Shown in pieces: positions 6,119-6,228 of a stretch of 6,228 bases of DNA. How positions within the stretch are numbered: position 1 is the first letter of the stretch; each line of letters begins with the position of its first letter. The position numbers and the translations under genes are program-made. Under the pieces are notes generated by a model, which was not told the origin of the DNA, did not search any database, and worked only from the letters and a program-made list of their open reading frames with translations. The stretch lies in assembly GCA_014534385.1 (NCBI GenBank), contig JACVRP010000229.1, forward strand, positions 1 to 6,228. The letters run 5' to 3'. Source of the stretch: Cyanobacteria bacterium Co-bin13 (lineage in GTDB: Bacteria > Cyanobacteriota > Cyanobacteriia > Phormidesmidales > Phormidesmidaceae).

Positions 6119-6124
6119 CCTCTT
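6119..6124 (-). promoter_or_regulatory. Ribosome-binding site of nurA
   Basis: The minus strand reads AAGAGG, separated by six bases from the ATG that begins at 6112. It is a good Shine-Dalgarno match and fixes the nurA start. Confidence 0.65.
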
Positions 6125-6162
6125 TAGAACGCCTTAGTAGGACGAATGTATTGATTGGCGCA

Positions 6163-6191
6163 ATTTTAGCCGGAAGTGGGGGTTTTGTCAT
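6163..6191 (-). promoter_or_regulatory. Sigma-70-type promoter of nurA
   Basis: On the minus strand ATGACA (6191-6186, 5 of 6 to TTGACA) and TAAAAT (6168-6163, 5 of 6 to TATAAT) are separated by exactly 17 bases. RNA would start near 6156, giving a leader of about 44 bases before the nurA ATG. It is the best promoter match in the window and implies nurA can be transcribed on its own. Confidence 0.6.
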
Positions 6192-6228
6192 GGGCGGGGG
6201 TTAGGAAGATGTAGGGAGTGGATGGGTA

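Overview
The window looks cyanobacterial. It carries six exact copies of the octamer GCGATCGC (HIP1), at 904, 1887, 3376, 5231, 5270 and 5294, where chance predicts about 0.1 in this length. The protein architectures also fit: a PAS/PAS/GAF histidine kinase with a phytochrome-like H-box, beside a REC-GAF-GGDEF-EAL protein. Base composition is visibly GC-rich, which would suit a Leptolyngbya/Nodosilinea-type filamentous lineage, but that placement is a guess.

Layout from left to right: (1) 1-246 (+), the C-terminal end of a class A penicillin-binding protein, cut by the window edge. (2) 247-350, a short gap holding an imperfect direct repeat and a 6-bp hairpin next to the kinase start. (3) 351-2303 (+), a 650-residue PAS-PAS-GAF sensor histidine kinase. 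(4) 2304-2572, the largest gene-poor gap, unusually rich in short repeats and dyads; it probably holds the promoter or leader of the next gene. (5) 2573-4978 (+; the reading frame is open back to 2483), a REC-GAF-GGDEF-EAL protein with intact synthase and phosphodiesterase signatures. (6) 4943-6112 (-), a NurA-domain nuclease, convergent with and overlapping the previous gene by 36 bp. (7) 6113-6228, the nurA upstream region, with a good ribosome site and a near-consensus sigma-70-type promoter on the minus strand.

How they may work together: the kinase has no receiver of its own, and the next gene on the same strand begins with a receiver carrying every phosphorylation residue. The simplest reading is a two-component pair. 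The kinase would sense a signal through PAS/GAF domains and phosphorylate the neighbouring receiver, which would tune synthesis or breakdown of cyclic di-GMP. The PBP fragment (cell wall) and NurA (DNA end processing) look like unrelated neighbours. I see no tRNA, rRNA, CRISPR array, insertion sequence or phage gene. No wholly new system is evident; the least explained part is the structured gap 2304-2572.
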